The position numbers and the translations under genes are program-made. Positions 1 to 10,814 of a DNA stretch of 64,000 bases are shown here, piece after piece (within the stretch, counting starts at the first letter, position 1; each line of letters opens with the position of its first letter). Under the pieces are notes generated by a model. It ran no database searches. It worked only from the letters and a program-made list of their open reading frames with translations, and was not told where the DNA came from. The DNA is from Gnetum montanum (Eukaryota > Streptophyta > Gnetopsida > Gnetales > Gnetaceae). The DNA is taken from contig MNCI01029550.1 in the NCBI GenBank assembly GCA_015680685.1, positions 509,290-573,289 on the forward strand, written 5' to 3'.

Positions 1-780
1 TTTTCATGATCTTTCTTTGGAACAATGTTCCATGATCAATTATTCCCACTAATCAAGTCATTCTCAAGAAATTTAGCAATCCTTGATTCCAAAAACCTAG
101 TAGTATGTAATGGACAATAAAATCTATATGCTTTAGATCATTCAACATATCCAACAAAATATCCACTTTTGGTCCTTGGGTCTAGCTTCTTTTCTTGTGG
201 ATTATAGACTTTTATGTCAGACGGGCATCCCCAAATGTGTGTGTCACAAACTTAGTTTCCAACCTTTCCATAATTCAAATGGTGTCTTTAAGATAGCCTT
301 GGTTGAAACTAGATTTAATATATACAAAAATGTCTTGAGCACTTTAGTCCACAAGGACTTAGGAAGCTTGAAGCTACTAAGCATACTCCACACCATGTCC
401 AATAATGTTTGATTTCTTCTTTTTGCCACACCATTTTGGTTTGGAGAACTAAGCATAGTGTACTAGGCAACAATCCCATGCCCTTGAAGAAACCTAGAAA
501 ATGGGCCAAGTGCTTTCCCATCATCAGTATATCTACCATAGTATTCACCACCTCTATCAAACATCACTATCTTTATTTGCTTATTGCACTATTTCTCTAC
601 TTCAGCCTTAAACACGTTAAAGGCATCTAAAGCTTTGTTCTTATTATGAGGTAGGTAGAGATACATATATCATGAATAGCCATCAATAAAAGTAATGAAA
701 TACCTTTGACCATACACATCCATATTTGGACTACAAATATTTGTATGTATGATCTCTAATATGTCTAAACTCTTCTTGGC
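1..780 (-). pseudogene. copia integrase (rve core and C-terminal part), broken
   Basis: Minus-strand reading gives the core signature SPNQNGVAKRRNQTLLDM (about 400-456), then a stretch matching the copia pattern LPKSLWTKVLKT and KTPFELWKG, down to 244. Before this, at 460-560, lies a frame with a YTDDGKALG-like stretch typical of the second half of the core. At 1-180 the conserved post-core segment KLDPRTKSGYFVGY and FLESRIAKFLENDLISG is readable with two stops. Integrase joins the cDNA copy to host DNA. The domain is split between at least two frames and cannot be functional. The assignment to copia rests on the family-specific SPxQNG and KLDPxxxxGYFVGY motifs. Confidence 0.85.
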
Positions 781-925
781 ATCTTTCTTTGACATATTGG
801 TATGCTTTCCCTTTATGCAATTCACACATGTGTCAAAGTTAGTAAAATCTAGGGTACTAAGTACTCAATTATTTACTAATCTATTTATTCTCTTAATAGA
901 GATATGTCCTAATCTACAATGTATA
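780..925 (-). pseudogene. copia GAG-pre-integrase segment (HHCC zinc finger)
   Basis: The minus strand reads HCRLGHISIKRINRLV, then one stop, then DFTNFDTCVNCIKGKHTNM. This is the HxxxxH...CxxC zinc-binding module that precedes the copia integrase core. The histidine pair is reduced to H-C-R-L-G-H (the family usually has HxRLGH), and both cysteines of the CVNC pair are present. It sits in the right place between protease and core. Confidence 0.8.
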
Positions 926-1269
926 ACATAGAGGATTCTTCATTCATAACACATCTCTTAACACCAGCACTATCATGAACATGCATACAAGTATAAAAAG
1001 TTTCATTTTGTAAACTAAAGACCATCCATTAATGTACCATTTCCAATAAGTTTAGATCTATAATATAAATTGAATACAGTATTTAAAAAATTAAAGGAAA
1101 ATCCCAATGATACAATCCTTGAAATAGAATTTAAATTCCTTTAAAAACTTGGAATATAAAATGTCTTTTCAAACTCTAAAACAAAATCACTACTTAAAAC
1201 TAATTTGCATGTTCCAACTTCCTCCACATCTGAGTGAATTTTGTTGGCTGAATAGATGCACAACTCACT

Positions 1270-1570
1270 TCCCACTAGCCTCCTTTGGTTTTGCACACCC
1301 TACAAGGAAATAGTAACATGGATTCTAGAACTAGAGTCAATCCACCATGTGTTATGGTGAACATCAATCATATTAGATTCAAAGAAAACAAGTGAGAATT
1401 GAGTACCTTTCTTTTCAAGACATTTCTTATATTTAGGATAATCCTTCTTTATATGCCTTTTCTTCAAAGCATCTAGATTCCTTCTTAATATTAGCTTGTG
1501 CAGGAAGTTTTCCCTTTCACTTATTTCTGGCTTGTCCCTTATTCTTTCCTTCTATAGCCATATGCACACT
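1270..1570 (-). pseudogene. copia zinc knuckle to aspartic protease segment
   Basis: Minus-strand frames give a lysine-rich post-knuckle segment HIKKDYPKYKKCLEKKG at about 1395-1460. It is followed by NTWWIDSSSRIHVTISL at about 1300-1355. The family consensus at the second site is WWIDSGA, so the catalytic Asp-Ser is kept and the following Gly is Ser. The protease would cut the Gag-Pol polyprotein. The Gly-to-Ser change and nearby stops mark it as dead. Confidence 0.7.
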
Positions 1571-1684
1571 CTCTCCTACTTCCATAGCATGTCTACCTTC
1601 TTCTTGTACACACATGGTATTTAGTTCATTAATTAACCATTTTTCTCTATGTGTGTTATAAGAAATCTTAAAGGGTCCATACTG

Positions 1685-2170
1685 CTATGAAAGTGTGTTC
1701 AAGATGTAGTGCACAAGGAAAGATTCTAAACCCTCAACCTCAAGTGTTTTTAGTTGAGCTATTATATGCCTCATTTTCATGATGTGCTCATGCACACCAT
1801 ATATTCTAGTGAGCTTCATGGATGACAATTTCATTAGTAAGGTGCTAGCCAAAGCCTTGTCTAATGACTCAAATTGTTCATCAATTACCTTCATCAAAGC
1901 TTGCACATTATCATATTGTTCAAATGAACCACACATACTAGCTAAGATCTTAGTCTTTATGAACATGACATAGAGGCAATTAGATTGCTCCCATTTTTCA
2001 TAAGAACCAACATCATCTAGTTGGTTGGTTCCTATAATGGTAGGTGGTTCATCCCTACGAATAGCATAGTCAATGTTCATCTAGCCTAAATGAAGAAGAA
2101 ACCTCTCCTTACACACCTTATAATTATCATCCTTTAATTCAGGAATGTCACATTTAAAATTAGAGTAGTT
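1685..2170 (-). pseudogene. copia Gag (DUF4219/UBN2-type capsid)
   Basis: An open stretch of 131 codons (1685-2080) reads MNIDYAIRRDEPPTI at its start and contains the capsid pattern around SLDKALASTLLMKLSSMKL and MKMRHIIAQLKTLEVEG, typical of copia Gag of the UBN2 family. Upstream in the same frame, after one TAG, DNYKVCKERFLLHLG extends it to about 2170. So the true start lies upstream and the ATG at 2080 is internal. Gag forms the virus-like particle. Confidence 0.85.
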
Positions 2171-2810
2171 TACAAGTTATATAACTAATTAAATTAAAAC
2201 ATGCTTATGTCACTAAATTTGAGGTTAAAATACTATATGACATCTTTACCAGTGTGAATCATGCAAAAATATGAATCAAATGACATAAAATTTCCTGTGG
2301 ACTAAATTTTAATTGAAATAGATTCATATATCCTTATGATGAAACTATTAAATTGTACCCCTTTTCTTAATCCCTATGGGAAAATTAAGAAAAATAATTT
2401 AATACATCATCTTGATTAATCATATTAAATATAACAAAAATTCCTATGGGGTAAAACCTATTATATTACATATAATTAATCACAATTTACTGCTTATTTA
2501 CCTTATGTGATCAAAAGCTCTGAATATATAATTTTGCACAATTAAAGATGTTGTGGCTACTCTCTAATTATACAAAATTATATAGATCACTAGTCATAAT
2601 TTTTATGTAGAGAAACTATGCATATATCAATATGTCACTTTATAAATATATACAAAAAAAATATGAATAGAATTAATTTTTTTAAGAAAAATTACCAAAT
2701 TCTAACATTTCTTTAAAAAATATGGCAATAAAAATTAGTTAAGTTAGAAATATTAATAATAAAAACTTTATTCTCATACCAAAACACAAGTGTGGCTATC
2801 AATATAAAGG

Positions 2811-3084
2811 TTATGGGATGGAGCTATCCTTTCAAAAAATATAGATAATAATGCATGAGCTATACTTGGAATATTGGCTATAGAGAGATCATGTAGGGAA
2901 CATAGAGGCTACTTCACACATGTCTCAGCCTTATCGGCTACCATTCCAAAGCATGGGGTCCACCTTTGCAGGTGGGGCACTTTCTGCCACATGGCCTAGA
3001 GACCTTTCTTAGCCTATCTTTCGAGGATAGAGGCCAAAGCACCTCATTGCCCACTCCCTCTTGTTTCGATTCTCCATCCCATAA
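2811..3084. mobile_element. short element with 13-bp inverted ends (MITE-like)
   Basis: TTATGGGATGGAG at 2811-2823 is repeated in perfect inversion at 3072-3084, giving a 274-bp element. The interior is more GC-rich than its flanks and has no reading frame. I found no convincing target-site duplication, so the superfamily is open. It lies inside the leader of the copia element. Confidence 0.5.
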
Positions 3085-3409
3085 ACTTTTTTGACAATGT
3101 TTTCAAAGTGAAAATAAAAAGCAAAGGAGATAAAAACACCCAACTATCGAGAATACTATAAACTCCAATCCAAGCACTACTCCATAAGCCACGTATCTAC
3201 TTTAAAACATTTGTTAATTTTTTCATATACAAAAAATTCAAAATCAAGCACCATACATAATTCTACAATAAACATTTTCTAGTCAATAATTGAATTGAGT
3301 AAAATTCATCCCAGTTTGACACCATTAACAGATGAAAAATCCACCCTAGTTTGACACCATTATAAGAGCGGCAAAAAAAATATGGTTAAGCATCAAGATA
3401 GAGACCAAA

Positions 3410-3425
3410 CCTGGTTCTAATATCA
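3410..3425 (-). promoter_or_regulatory. copia primer-binding site
   Basis: On the minus strand this reads TGATATTAGAACCAGG. It matches the common copia initiator-tRNA(Met) site TGGTATCAGAGC followed by CAGG, with three transitions in the 12-base core. It marks the inner border of the 5' LTR, which should extend to higher coordinates. I could not identify the LTR terminus itself. Confidence 0.6.
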
Positions 3426-3770
3426 AATTTTGGAAAAAAATGTGCAAAAAACATTGTCCAGATGACACAATAACTAAATTGCACAAGAAATCAAAGATGC
3501 GGAAAATAAATTGAAACTAACCTCCAACCATTGATGCCTTTATGCGAACTTGTTGCAGTGAGTGTTCTGATTCTTTTATCATACCAATGCTTAACAACAA
3601 TGATGTATGTAAACTCTCTAAGCATTTGTGATAGGAATCAAAACTTTAACACTGCCATGATTTCTTCCAGTGCCTTTGTTCTCCCATCAAGAACATTTTA
3701 TAGGCTAAAAAAATGTTAGTTACCAAACTTTTAATTTAAATGACAAATATGAGACTACTCTTGTGGTAAC

Positions 3771-3847
3771 CATTACAAACTGTTGATTTTCCTGTAATGG
3801 TCACTTTTATGGAACTGTTAAAAATCATTGGTTTTTTAGTAATAGTC
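3771..3847 (+). repeat. 44-46-bp tandem repeat, left part, split by element A
   Basis: Unit 1 (3771-3816) begins CATTACAAACTG. Unit 2 begins at 3817 (GTTAAAAATCATTGG) and is cut at 3847 by element A. It resumes at 34606 right of A, and unit 3 begins at 34619 (CATTACAAACCG). Units share the pattern attgGTTTTccxGTAATgGTCAcxtTTATg. The continuity across A independently supports the insertion borders. Confidence 0.6.
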
Positions 3848-4670
3848 TGACGAAACACGTTTCTTCATTTTCTTTGACATCGAGGCATTAATGTGACATC
3901 AAGTATTTTATGTTAGGGGGTATACATTGGCCTATAAATATAGTTCCTAGGCTCTCAATTTGGCATTATTTTTTCATGAGTTTTTATTAGTTTTCAATTA
4001 AAGTATTGAAGCTCTTGTAGTTTATTCTCTCCAGAGTTAGAATATTTTCTAAGAGCCCATAGAAGGAATCTAAGTGTGTATGATTCTTTATGCAAACACT
4101 AATGTTCCTAAGCACAACATTGTGATGGGAATAAAAATGAACTCTTTTGACAATCCTTGTAGCACCGAGAATAGATTAATGTTTCTTTTAATTCACTTTA
4201 CTTTACTTCATTTCAATTGAGTAATTACTTTCTAGCAGTTAATGAACACAAGCATGACCACTTCGAGCATACATATACTAGTTGGTAACCAAGAAATGCT
4301 TAATGTTTGGTAACCCAACAACTTTATATGTGTTTAGGATATGTCTAGGAAAGTGGGACAGTTGCTTGTGTTAGGCTAGCTAGGCAATAGATGAATTACA
4401 TCTTAAATTACTTTACCTTTCAATCTTGTTGTAGGGGATCAAAATTATAAACATAAAATAAGAAAAATCATGTAACTCAATTACACTTAAATCATAACCC
4501 TAATATTCATAAGTGTATTTGGAAAGACAATGAATGTTCTCAATGCCCATTCCACTTCCTAAAATAACTAGTATACTAGAGAACTATAGGTCCATGGAAT
4601 TTGACCAGGTCATGCGTAAACGCCTTAGTGATTCATATGGTTGGGCGTAGGGGTACCTCGTCACTCATCA
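3848..4670 (+). repeat. 5' LTR of element A
   Basis: Begins TGACGAAACA (family start TGATGA with one change) and ends GTCACTCATCA. A TATAAATA box lies at 3933-3940, so U3 is only about 85 bp. It aligns along its length with the LTR at 33784-34600, including the shared stretch around TTTGGCATTA and AAGTATTGAAGCTC. Confidence 0.9.
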
Positions 4671-4690
4671 TTAGCACTGTTTCTGATGAC
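4671..4690 (+). promoter_or_regulatory. primer-binding site of element A
   Basis: TTAGCACTGTTTCTGATGAC directly follows the 5' LTR. It is a mutated form of the site better kept in C (TTAGCGTTGTTGCTGGGGA), which resembles the TGGCGCCGTTGCCGGGGA class of plant gypsy elements. The exact tRNA is not certain. Confidence 0.6.
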
Positions 4691-4830
4691 CTTTTGGTTT
4701 TTCATGCACTATCTAGGATTTAGTAAAAATTATTTGATTCATTAGAATGAACCTTAGATCCATATCACATCTTAATATTACTACAATAGTATTTAGAAGC
4801 ATACTGTGCTTTTTATTTTTCTAACATAAA

Positions 4831-7400
4831 ATGTCTTCTTCTCATAGGAGCAATTCTCTATCCAAGTTTGATAAATCTCATTAGCTAGTGCCTCAATAAT
4901 ATTGAATGGTATTGTTCATCTTGATGAGTATATACCCAATTTCACCTTCATCCTACATTAAGATGAATAGCTACGATGGTGTGACATGGAGGGAAAAATT
5001 ATGTTATCACCTAATTAATCTATTCCTGCAATGCTTTACCAAGCACTTATCTATCTAGGTCTTTAAGAACATCATGTTGAGTATGTTGCTAGGGATTATC
5101 ATCTCACAGAGGCACAATGTCTCAGGGATCACTAATTAGAGCAACATAATGAATTTGCGAAGGGAAAAGGATTTAATGATTCCCATTCTTATTATACCAA
5201 AACAATAGTGGGGAATCCTTTTTTGGGGTTTTTCCATTTGATAAAATTCCTCTCTTTGACTTCAATGATGGAGGTCAAAACCAAAACTTGTAGTCCACAA
5301 TTTACAATCCTAGTTTTGGTAAGAATGGATCCAATGACAAAAAAGAATCCAAAGAGGCAATTCAAGGCAAGGATGCAGACAAGAAACAAAATCATGATTG
5401 TGGTCGCGATCACTAAAGAGGTGGTAGCAGGTTCCATGATGGTGCTAGTCCTCCTTTCTCTTCCCCTTTTTCATCATCTTCTTCTTCTTCCTCTGGCTCT
5501 AATCGCAACTGTAGGAGGTGAGACTATGATGGAGGTGACCAAAATAACCAATGGGACCAAAATGACCAAAATGATCAAAATGACCATCAAGGAAGGCAAG
5601 AATAAGGGTGTAGACATTCAAGAAAGGCACATCTCCATGAACGAAGTGGTAGTAGAGGGCATTGTAGGCACCATGATTAAGGCCTTGATGAGCCTTTGCT
5701 AGCTACTCGAAGTATGCCTAATATCATAGAGGTAGTATGTATTTCAACAAGGCACTTGAAGGATAGCTAGATCAAAAGGCTAAACATGAACAATATTTTT
5801 CGGTTTGAAGGGGGATATAACTCTAATCTACAAAATCATCTCCAAGCTTTTCAAGATGCATGTACCTTACAGAATATAGAGAATGAGTGGCAAAAACTTA
5901 TGTTGTTCCCAAGGACACTCATCAAAGAAGCAGAGAACTAGTACCAGTTCTTAGAACCAGAATCTATTAGACAATGGAGTTCCATGCTTGAATTATCTAA
6001 TGATAAATATCAAACATACTCTAGTGTTCAACTTGAGAAGGTATATCTAAGGATGGAAACAAGGAATACATGAACCTTTGGATGCCACCATTGGTCAATA
6101 CTATTCATTAATTCATGGTTATTCTCAACTAAATTAACTTCACAAAATTGTAGATAGGCTTTAATTAGAAATGAGGAAATACCTTGGCATCTATTCCCAA
6201 GGGTGATTGTCAATATTAACTACATGTCAGATACAAAGATTAATTGAGCAGGTAGCTAAAGAGGAGGGTGAACTAAGAAAAAGAGAAAGTCCAGAAGAGT
6301 ACAACCACAATCCTTCCATCCAAAAGAGGGAGGTTCGATTCTATGATAGTGAGGAAAAATATGCACTTGATGAGGTGGTGAATAAGAAAATCTTACTACT
6401 CCAAACATTTCAATTTGAAATTACAACTAAGGTTGATCAGTTATGGGACTCCATTAATAGCAAATTTCAAGCTATCCTAAAAATTGCTAAAGAGTCCAAA
6501 GAATAATGTAGTGATCATGAGTGCAAGTAGCGTAAGGAAGCCAAATGTATCTATCACAAAGGTAAGGGCAAGATTGCTTTGATAGAAGAGGTTGCAAAAA
6601 ATGAATTAGATAGTGATGGTGGGTGTGACATCTACCAATATGTACATCCTAAGGGATGTTTCCCCATAGTGTCACATTCATAGGAGTTTGGGATGTATGC
6701 TTTGAATCCATGACTAATACAAAGGCAAACATCTAGAAGATTACCTTATCCTCAAGGTAATTTCAGGTAGTTCCACTACCACCAACAATATTATCCAAGT
6801 GGAGCTTCACCACAACCATATGAGCAATATCAATAGTGGTAGCAACCACAATCATGGGTGCTGGTACCACCAAGGCAATAATACCCTTATTGATAGCCTA
6901 ATCCATATGGTTACTACATTCAACAACCCTTATCTCTACATGACTCCTCTAGTCACAGTTCTTCTTTTTAACGTTAATACTACCCTCCTGATAATTACCG
7001 AATGCATTCTCCACATGCAAGGAGGGATACCACCTCTAATCCTTATCCTCCTCATATTCTTATACATCTTCCTCCTCCAACTGCACAGATACCACCTACT
7101 CCACCTATGTAAGGTGAACTACTAGCTCAACCACAAAAATGTAATTCTACGAGGGCCATAAATCTACAACCAATTTATCAATGAAGTGGGTCAAAGACTC
7201 AATCAAAGAAAAGATCTTTCTTTTGACCATGTCCACCTAAAGCCCTCACCTACACTTACAATTGACAAGCATGTCCCTTCATCTTCCTCTGTCTCAAATA
7301 CCTTCATATCACCTTCAAACCAAATACCACTTAGGATCCATACTATTATGCTTAGTCATGTTGTATCTAATTGGATCCATGTTGGAAACCTTCTCAAGAA
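4831..7400 (+). pseudogene. Gag of element A
   Basis: An ATG at 4831 (MSSSHRSN) corresponds to the start seen in C. Blocks in order are: N-terminal region; a Ser-rich and then Asp/Asn/Gln-rich low-complexity stretch (about 5370-5620); the capsid-like segment RFEGGYNSNLQNHLQAFQDA (about 5799-5858) through NEWQKLMLFPRTLIKEAEN and LEPESIRQWSSMLEL; a basic, Glu-rich helix (6207-6506); a knuckle relic CDIYQYVHPKGC (about 6629-6660, second Cys lost); and a Pro/Gln/Tyr-rich linker. The Trp after the EAEN segment is TAG here (5939-5941) but TGG in C and E. Many stops and frame changes make it non-functional. Confidence 0.8.
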
Positions 7401-7427
7401 GTTAGCAGATCCTAGAAGTCCACTCAG

Positions 7428-8340
7428 TTTTGGTAGATTGCAGGAATGAATCATGCAAGGCTCTTCTTGACTCAATTTTTAGTGGCAGCGTAATCTCTCA
7501 TGAGATGTATACTACATGGAACCTGCCTTCTTTAAAGAAGAGCAATATCAGATTAGAATTGGCAGACCAGTCCATCATTGTTTCATTAGGACTAGTAGAA
7601 GACATTGGAAAAATTTTCTGTTGGTGATCTTATCCTATTGATTTCCTAGTGATCAAGGTAGAGAACTGTAAAGGGGATTTTCCAATCATCATGTTAAGAA
7701 CATGGCTTAGCACCATTGATGTCAGAATGGGTATCAAAGATCTTTTTCTACAAATATCCAAATAAAATGCATTCAAAAAGATCGATAAGAAGAGTTTTCC
7801 ATGCATTGCGTAAAGCAATATAGGATGCAACTGTGTGTAGAAACTCTAGGCTACGAAGCAAGCATCTATCTCTACATGCAAGTAGTGTGCATCAAAAGTA
7901 AAAATCCAAAGGTGTCTATATGTAGTAGCCACAAAATAGGAGGGCACCCAATGACTGACTGCTAATTCTAAGAGTAGCATACTTTGCATGGAACCAACTA
8001 AGAGCCTAACATGTGCATATTGCACAGGCATGGATGAACTAGAGCAAGTTCATCACCAACTTTCTAATGATATAAATGATGATACCTACTAGGGAGAGTT
8101 GGAAATTCCTAAAAGTTTCAAGTATGAGCTCTTTGAACTAAAAACACTACCAACTAGAATAAAATATGTGTTTTTGAAAAATGGGAAGTTGATCATAATC
8201 AATACAAATCTTGCTCGAGAGTAGTAAAAGATGCTATTGAAGGTAGTTGAAAAGTGATTAGCAGCTTTTGCATAGTCATATCCTAAATTCACAAGGATTG
8301 ATCCTAGGATATGTTAGCATCACATCTACACTGATCTAGC
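7428..8340 (+). pseudogene. protease and linker of element A
   Basis: The retropepsin-like segment reads SCKALLDSIFSGSVIS, so the catalytic D-S is followed by Ile instead of Gly. Next come LELADQSIIVSLGLVEDI, a frameshift and FLVIKVENCKGDFPIIM. The GLVEDI and FPII segments are typical of Athila-like proteases. A spacer (7850-8340) with DELEQVHHQLSND and GELEIPKSFKYE links it to the RT. The damaged active site and several TAG codons make it inactive. Confidence 0.8.
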
Positions 8341-8359
8341 CATGAAGCCAAAAAGATAG

Positions 8360-9000
8360 CCACAGAGGTGATTGAACCCCAAACTAAAGCAAATTGTCAA
8401 GGAGAAAATCAAACAACTCCACAAGGTAGGGTTCATTTATTCCATTGTAGATAGTAAGTGGGTTAGTCCACTCGTAATTATGCCTGTATGAATTTTTGGC
8501 TACTAAATATGGCAACATTCAAGGACCATTTTCCATTACCATTTGTTGATCAGGTGCTAGACACAATATCTAGGCATTGCTACTATAATTTTCTATATGG
8601 TTATATTGGCTATAACCAAATTCAAATTGCACCAAAGGACCAAGCCACAACAACATTCATGAGTCCCTGGGGGATTTTCGCATATCATAAGATGCCTTTT
8701 GATTTGTGTAATGCTTCTACTACATTCCAACATCTCATTCTAAGAATTTTTCAATAATAAATCAATAGTGGTATGGAAGTCTTCATGGATGACTTCTCCA
8801 CTTATGGAGCTACATTTGAGTAAGTCTTAAACCACCTTGAGCAAGTGCTAAAATGATATGTTGAAATCAACTTGTAGCTCAATTGGTAAAAAAGTCACTT
8901 CATTGTCCAGGAGGGCATTATATTGAAGCACAAAATATCATAAATGAGAATTGAGGTAGACCCTGAGAAAATAAGGATCATCCAAGAAATAACCCACTAA
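8360..9000 (+). pseudogene. reverse transcriptase of element A
   Basis: Recognisable RT blocks are KEKIKQLHKVGFIY (entry block), LLNMATFKDHFPLPFVDQVL (8500-8560), YNQIQIAPKDQATTTFMSPWG and MPFDLCNASTTFQ (8600-8730). The catalytic MDD is in VFMDDFSTYG (about 8781-8810). The expected Gly of PFGLCN is Asp. The domain is spread over two or more frames with TAG codons. In a live copy it would copy element RNA into DNA inside the particle. Confidence 0.85.
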
Positions 9001-9049
9001 CTAGAAATTTTCAAAGATGTTCGATCATTCCTTGGACATACTAGCTACT

Positions 9050-9600
9050 ACTGGAAATTCATAGAGAATTTCTCTAAGATTGCAAAACTATTGGTGGAGG
9101 TAACAAAGAAATATGCATCATTTATCTAGACCATAGAATGTGAAAAATCATTTCAAAAGCTTAAAGAGAAACTTGTAGAAACTCCAATCCTACAAGCACT
9201 TGATTGGTCTAGACCATTTCATATCATGATAGATGTGTCAAATTATGCCTTTTGAGCTATACTTATGTAGTTAGATACAAGAAATGTCCATACTACATCC
9301 ACTATGCTAGTTGAAGCATTGTGGGTGCACAACTAAACTACACCACTAAAAAAAAAGAGTTGATGACAGTGGTTTTTGCTATAGAAAAATTCAGGCATTT
9401 TAGGCTTGGATACAAGGTATTTGTGCACATGGATCATAATGCCATCTGCTTCTTGATGAACAAGCCAATGGTCAGTTGTTGTATCATACGGTGGCTGGTG
9501 ATCTTGTAGGAATTTGATCTTACGATGGTAGATCGAAAGGGCATTGAGAATGTGATCGTTGATCACTTGTCTCAGTTGTGATGGGATAACAAAGAGGAAG
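9050..9600 (+). pseudogene. RNase H of element A
   Basis: The segment HIMIDVSNYAF (about 9218-9250) carries the first catalytic Asp. The characteristic AQLNYTTKKKELMTVVFAIEKF (9327-9390), with the catalytic Glu, follows, then YKVFVHMDHNAICFLMNKP with the next Asp. The LVIL-QEF segment has TAG for Gln at about 9507, where C keeps CAG. The frame is shifted relative to the RT. Confidence 0.8.
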
Positions 9601-9649
9601 AAAGCCCACTATCTAATATGTTTCCTGATGAACTCATTTTTGCTCGAGC

Positions 9650-10814
9650 TATAATTGAACAATTATCCAATGAGCCTAAATGGTATGATGGAATTTTTAC
9701 CTATCTTCTCACCCAAGAGATTCCACAAGGGTTGGACCATTAGAAGAAACAATAGTTTCTTTACTAAGTAAAACACTTCATGAAGATCAACAGACACCTC
9801 TAGAAGGTAAGTGTCGATGGCCTGGTTTGTTGGTGTGTCCCTAATGCTGATAAACTATGTGTTCTCTAAGATGTTCATGAAGGTCCTTGTGGAGGACACT
9901 CTGCTGGGAGATACACAACCATTAAAATCATGATGGTAGGGTATTATTAGCCAACAATCTTTAGGGTGCTCACCATTATGTTTGCTCTTATGAATGATTC
10001 CAATGAGATGGAACAATGATAGCTCGAATGGAGGAACTGCAGTAATGGATTCAACCATTGGAATCGTTCAACATCTAGGGCATTGACTTCATGGGTCCCA
10101 TCATGTCCATGTTGAATGAAAAGGCATACATCATAGTCATAGTTGACTATTGTATGAAATGGTTAGAAGCAATACCCATCATTGACTATACATCTTCTAC
10201 TACTGCCCAGTTAGTACAACAAAATGTTGTAAATAGGTTTGGTGTGCCATGTGTAGTAATTTCTGATAATGGAACTCACTTTACAAGCACCACTTTTTGG
10301 AAGCTTATGCAACGCTTGGGGGTTGAGCATAAACTTACAATACCATACCACCACCAATCTAATGGTCAAGCTAAGGTTACCAATAGGGAAATCATAAGGA
10401 TTCTAACAAGAAGGAAAGACTAGAGCATAAAACTCAATGATGCCCTTTGGGCCTACCACTCAACATGGAAGCTTTCTATAGGTTACTCTCCCTATGATCT
10501 TGTGTATGGAAAATTAACAACACTTCCTATTCAATCCAAGCTCCATACACTTTCAACAACCTATGACCTTGACCTTGACTTGAGTCTAGCACAAAAAGAA
10601 AGACTAATGCACTCAACTTGCTAGACAAAAACTGATTAGCAACCCTATCATCTAATGAGTTGCACAAGGCCTACAACAAAAAGCGTCATGACCTTAGAAT
10701 TAGAAAAGTCAAATTTCAACTGGGAGATAAAGTACTCTACTAGAACCCCATATGCGTACCTTAATGAAATAAGTTTTAAACATTGTGGGAAGGACCTTAC
10801 ATCATTTATGAAGC
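9650..10814 (+). pseudogene. integrase of element A, part 1 (zinc finger and core)
   Basis: The HHCC region lies at about 9860-10000 in poor condition. The core is readable at 10091-10423: IVDYCMKWLEAIP (first Asp), VVISDNGTHFTSTTF (second Asp) and YHHQSNGQAKVTNREI. The third acidic residue, Glu in GQAE of copy C, is Lys here. The frame breaks at about 10814, where copy B begins. The remaining C-terminus is at 21925. Confidence 0.85.

Larger units (their letters stand above)
1..3437 (-). mobile_element. Ty1/copia retrotransposon, 5' two-thirds, decayed
   Basis: On the minus strand, reading from 3437 down to 1, the order is primer-binding site, long AT-rich leader, gag, protease, GAG-pre-integrase and integrase. 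This is the Ty1/copia order, with integrase before reverse transcriptase. The reverse transcriptase would lie left of base 1. Stop codons and frameshifts interrupt every domain. The leader between the primer site (about 3410) and gag (about 2170) is roughly 1.2 kb, long for copia, and part of it is a probable short inverted-repeat element at 2811-3084. I could not define the LTR end beyond the primer site. Confidence 0.85.

Noticed and set aside
5208-5702. 164-codon Met/Thr-rich frame in element A
   Set aside because: It is a shadow frame of the Ser-rich and Asp/Asn/Gln-rich low-complexity part of gag. The gag frame there matches B and C, and the equivalent shadow in C (31922-32302) is also off the gag frame.
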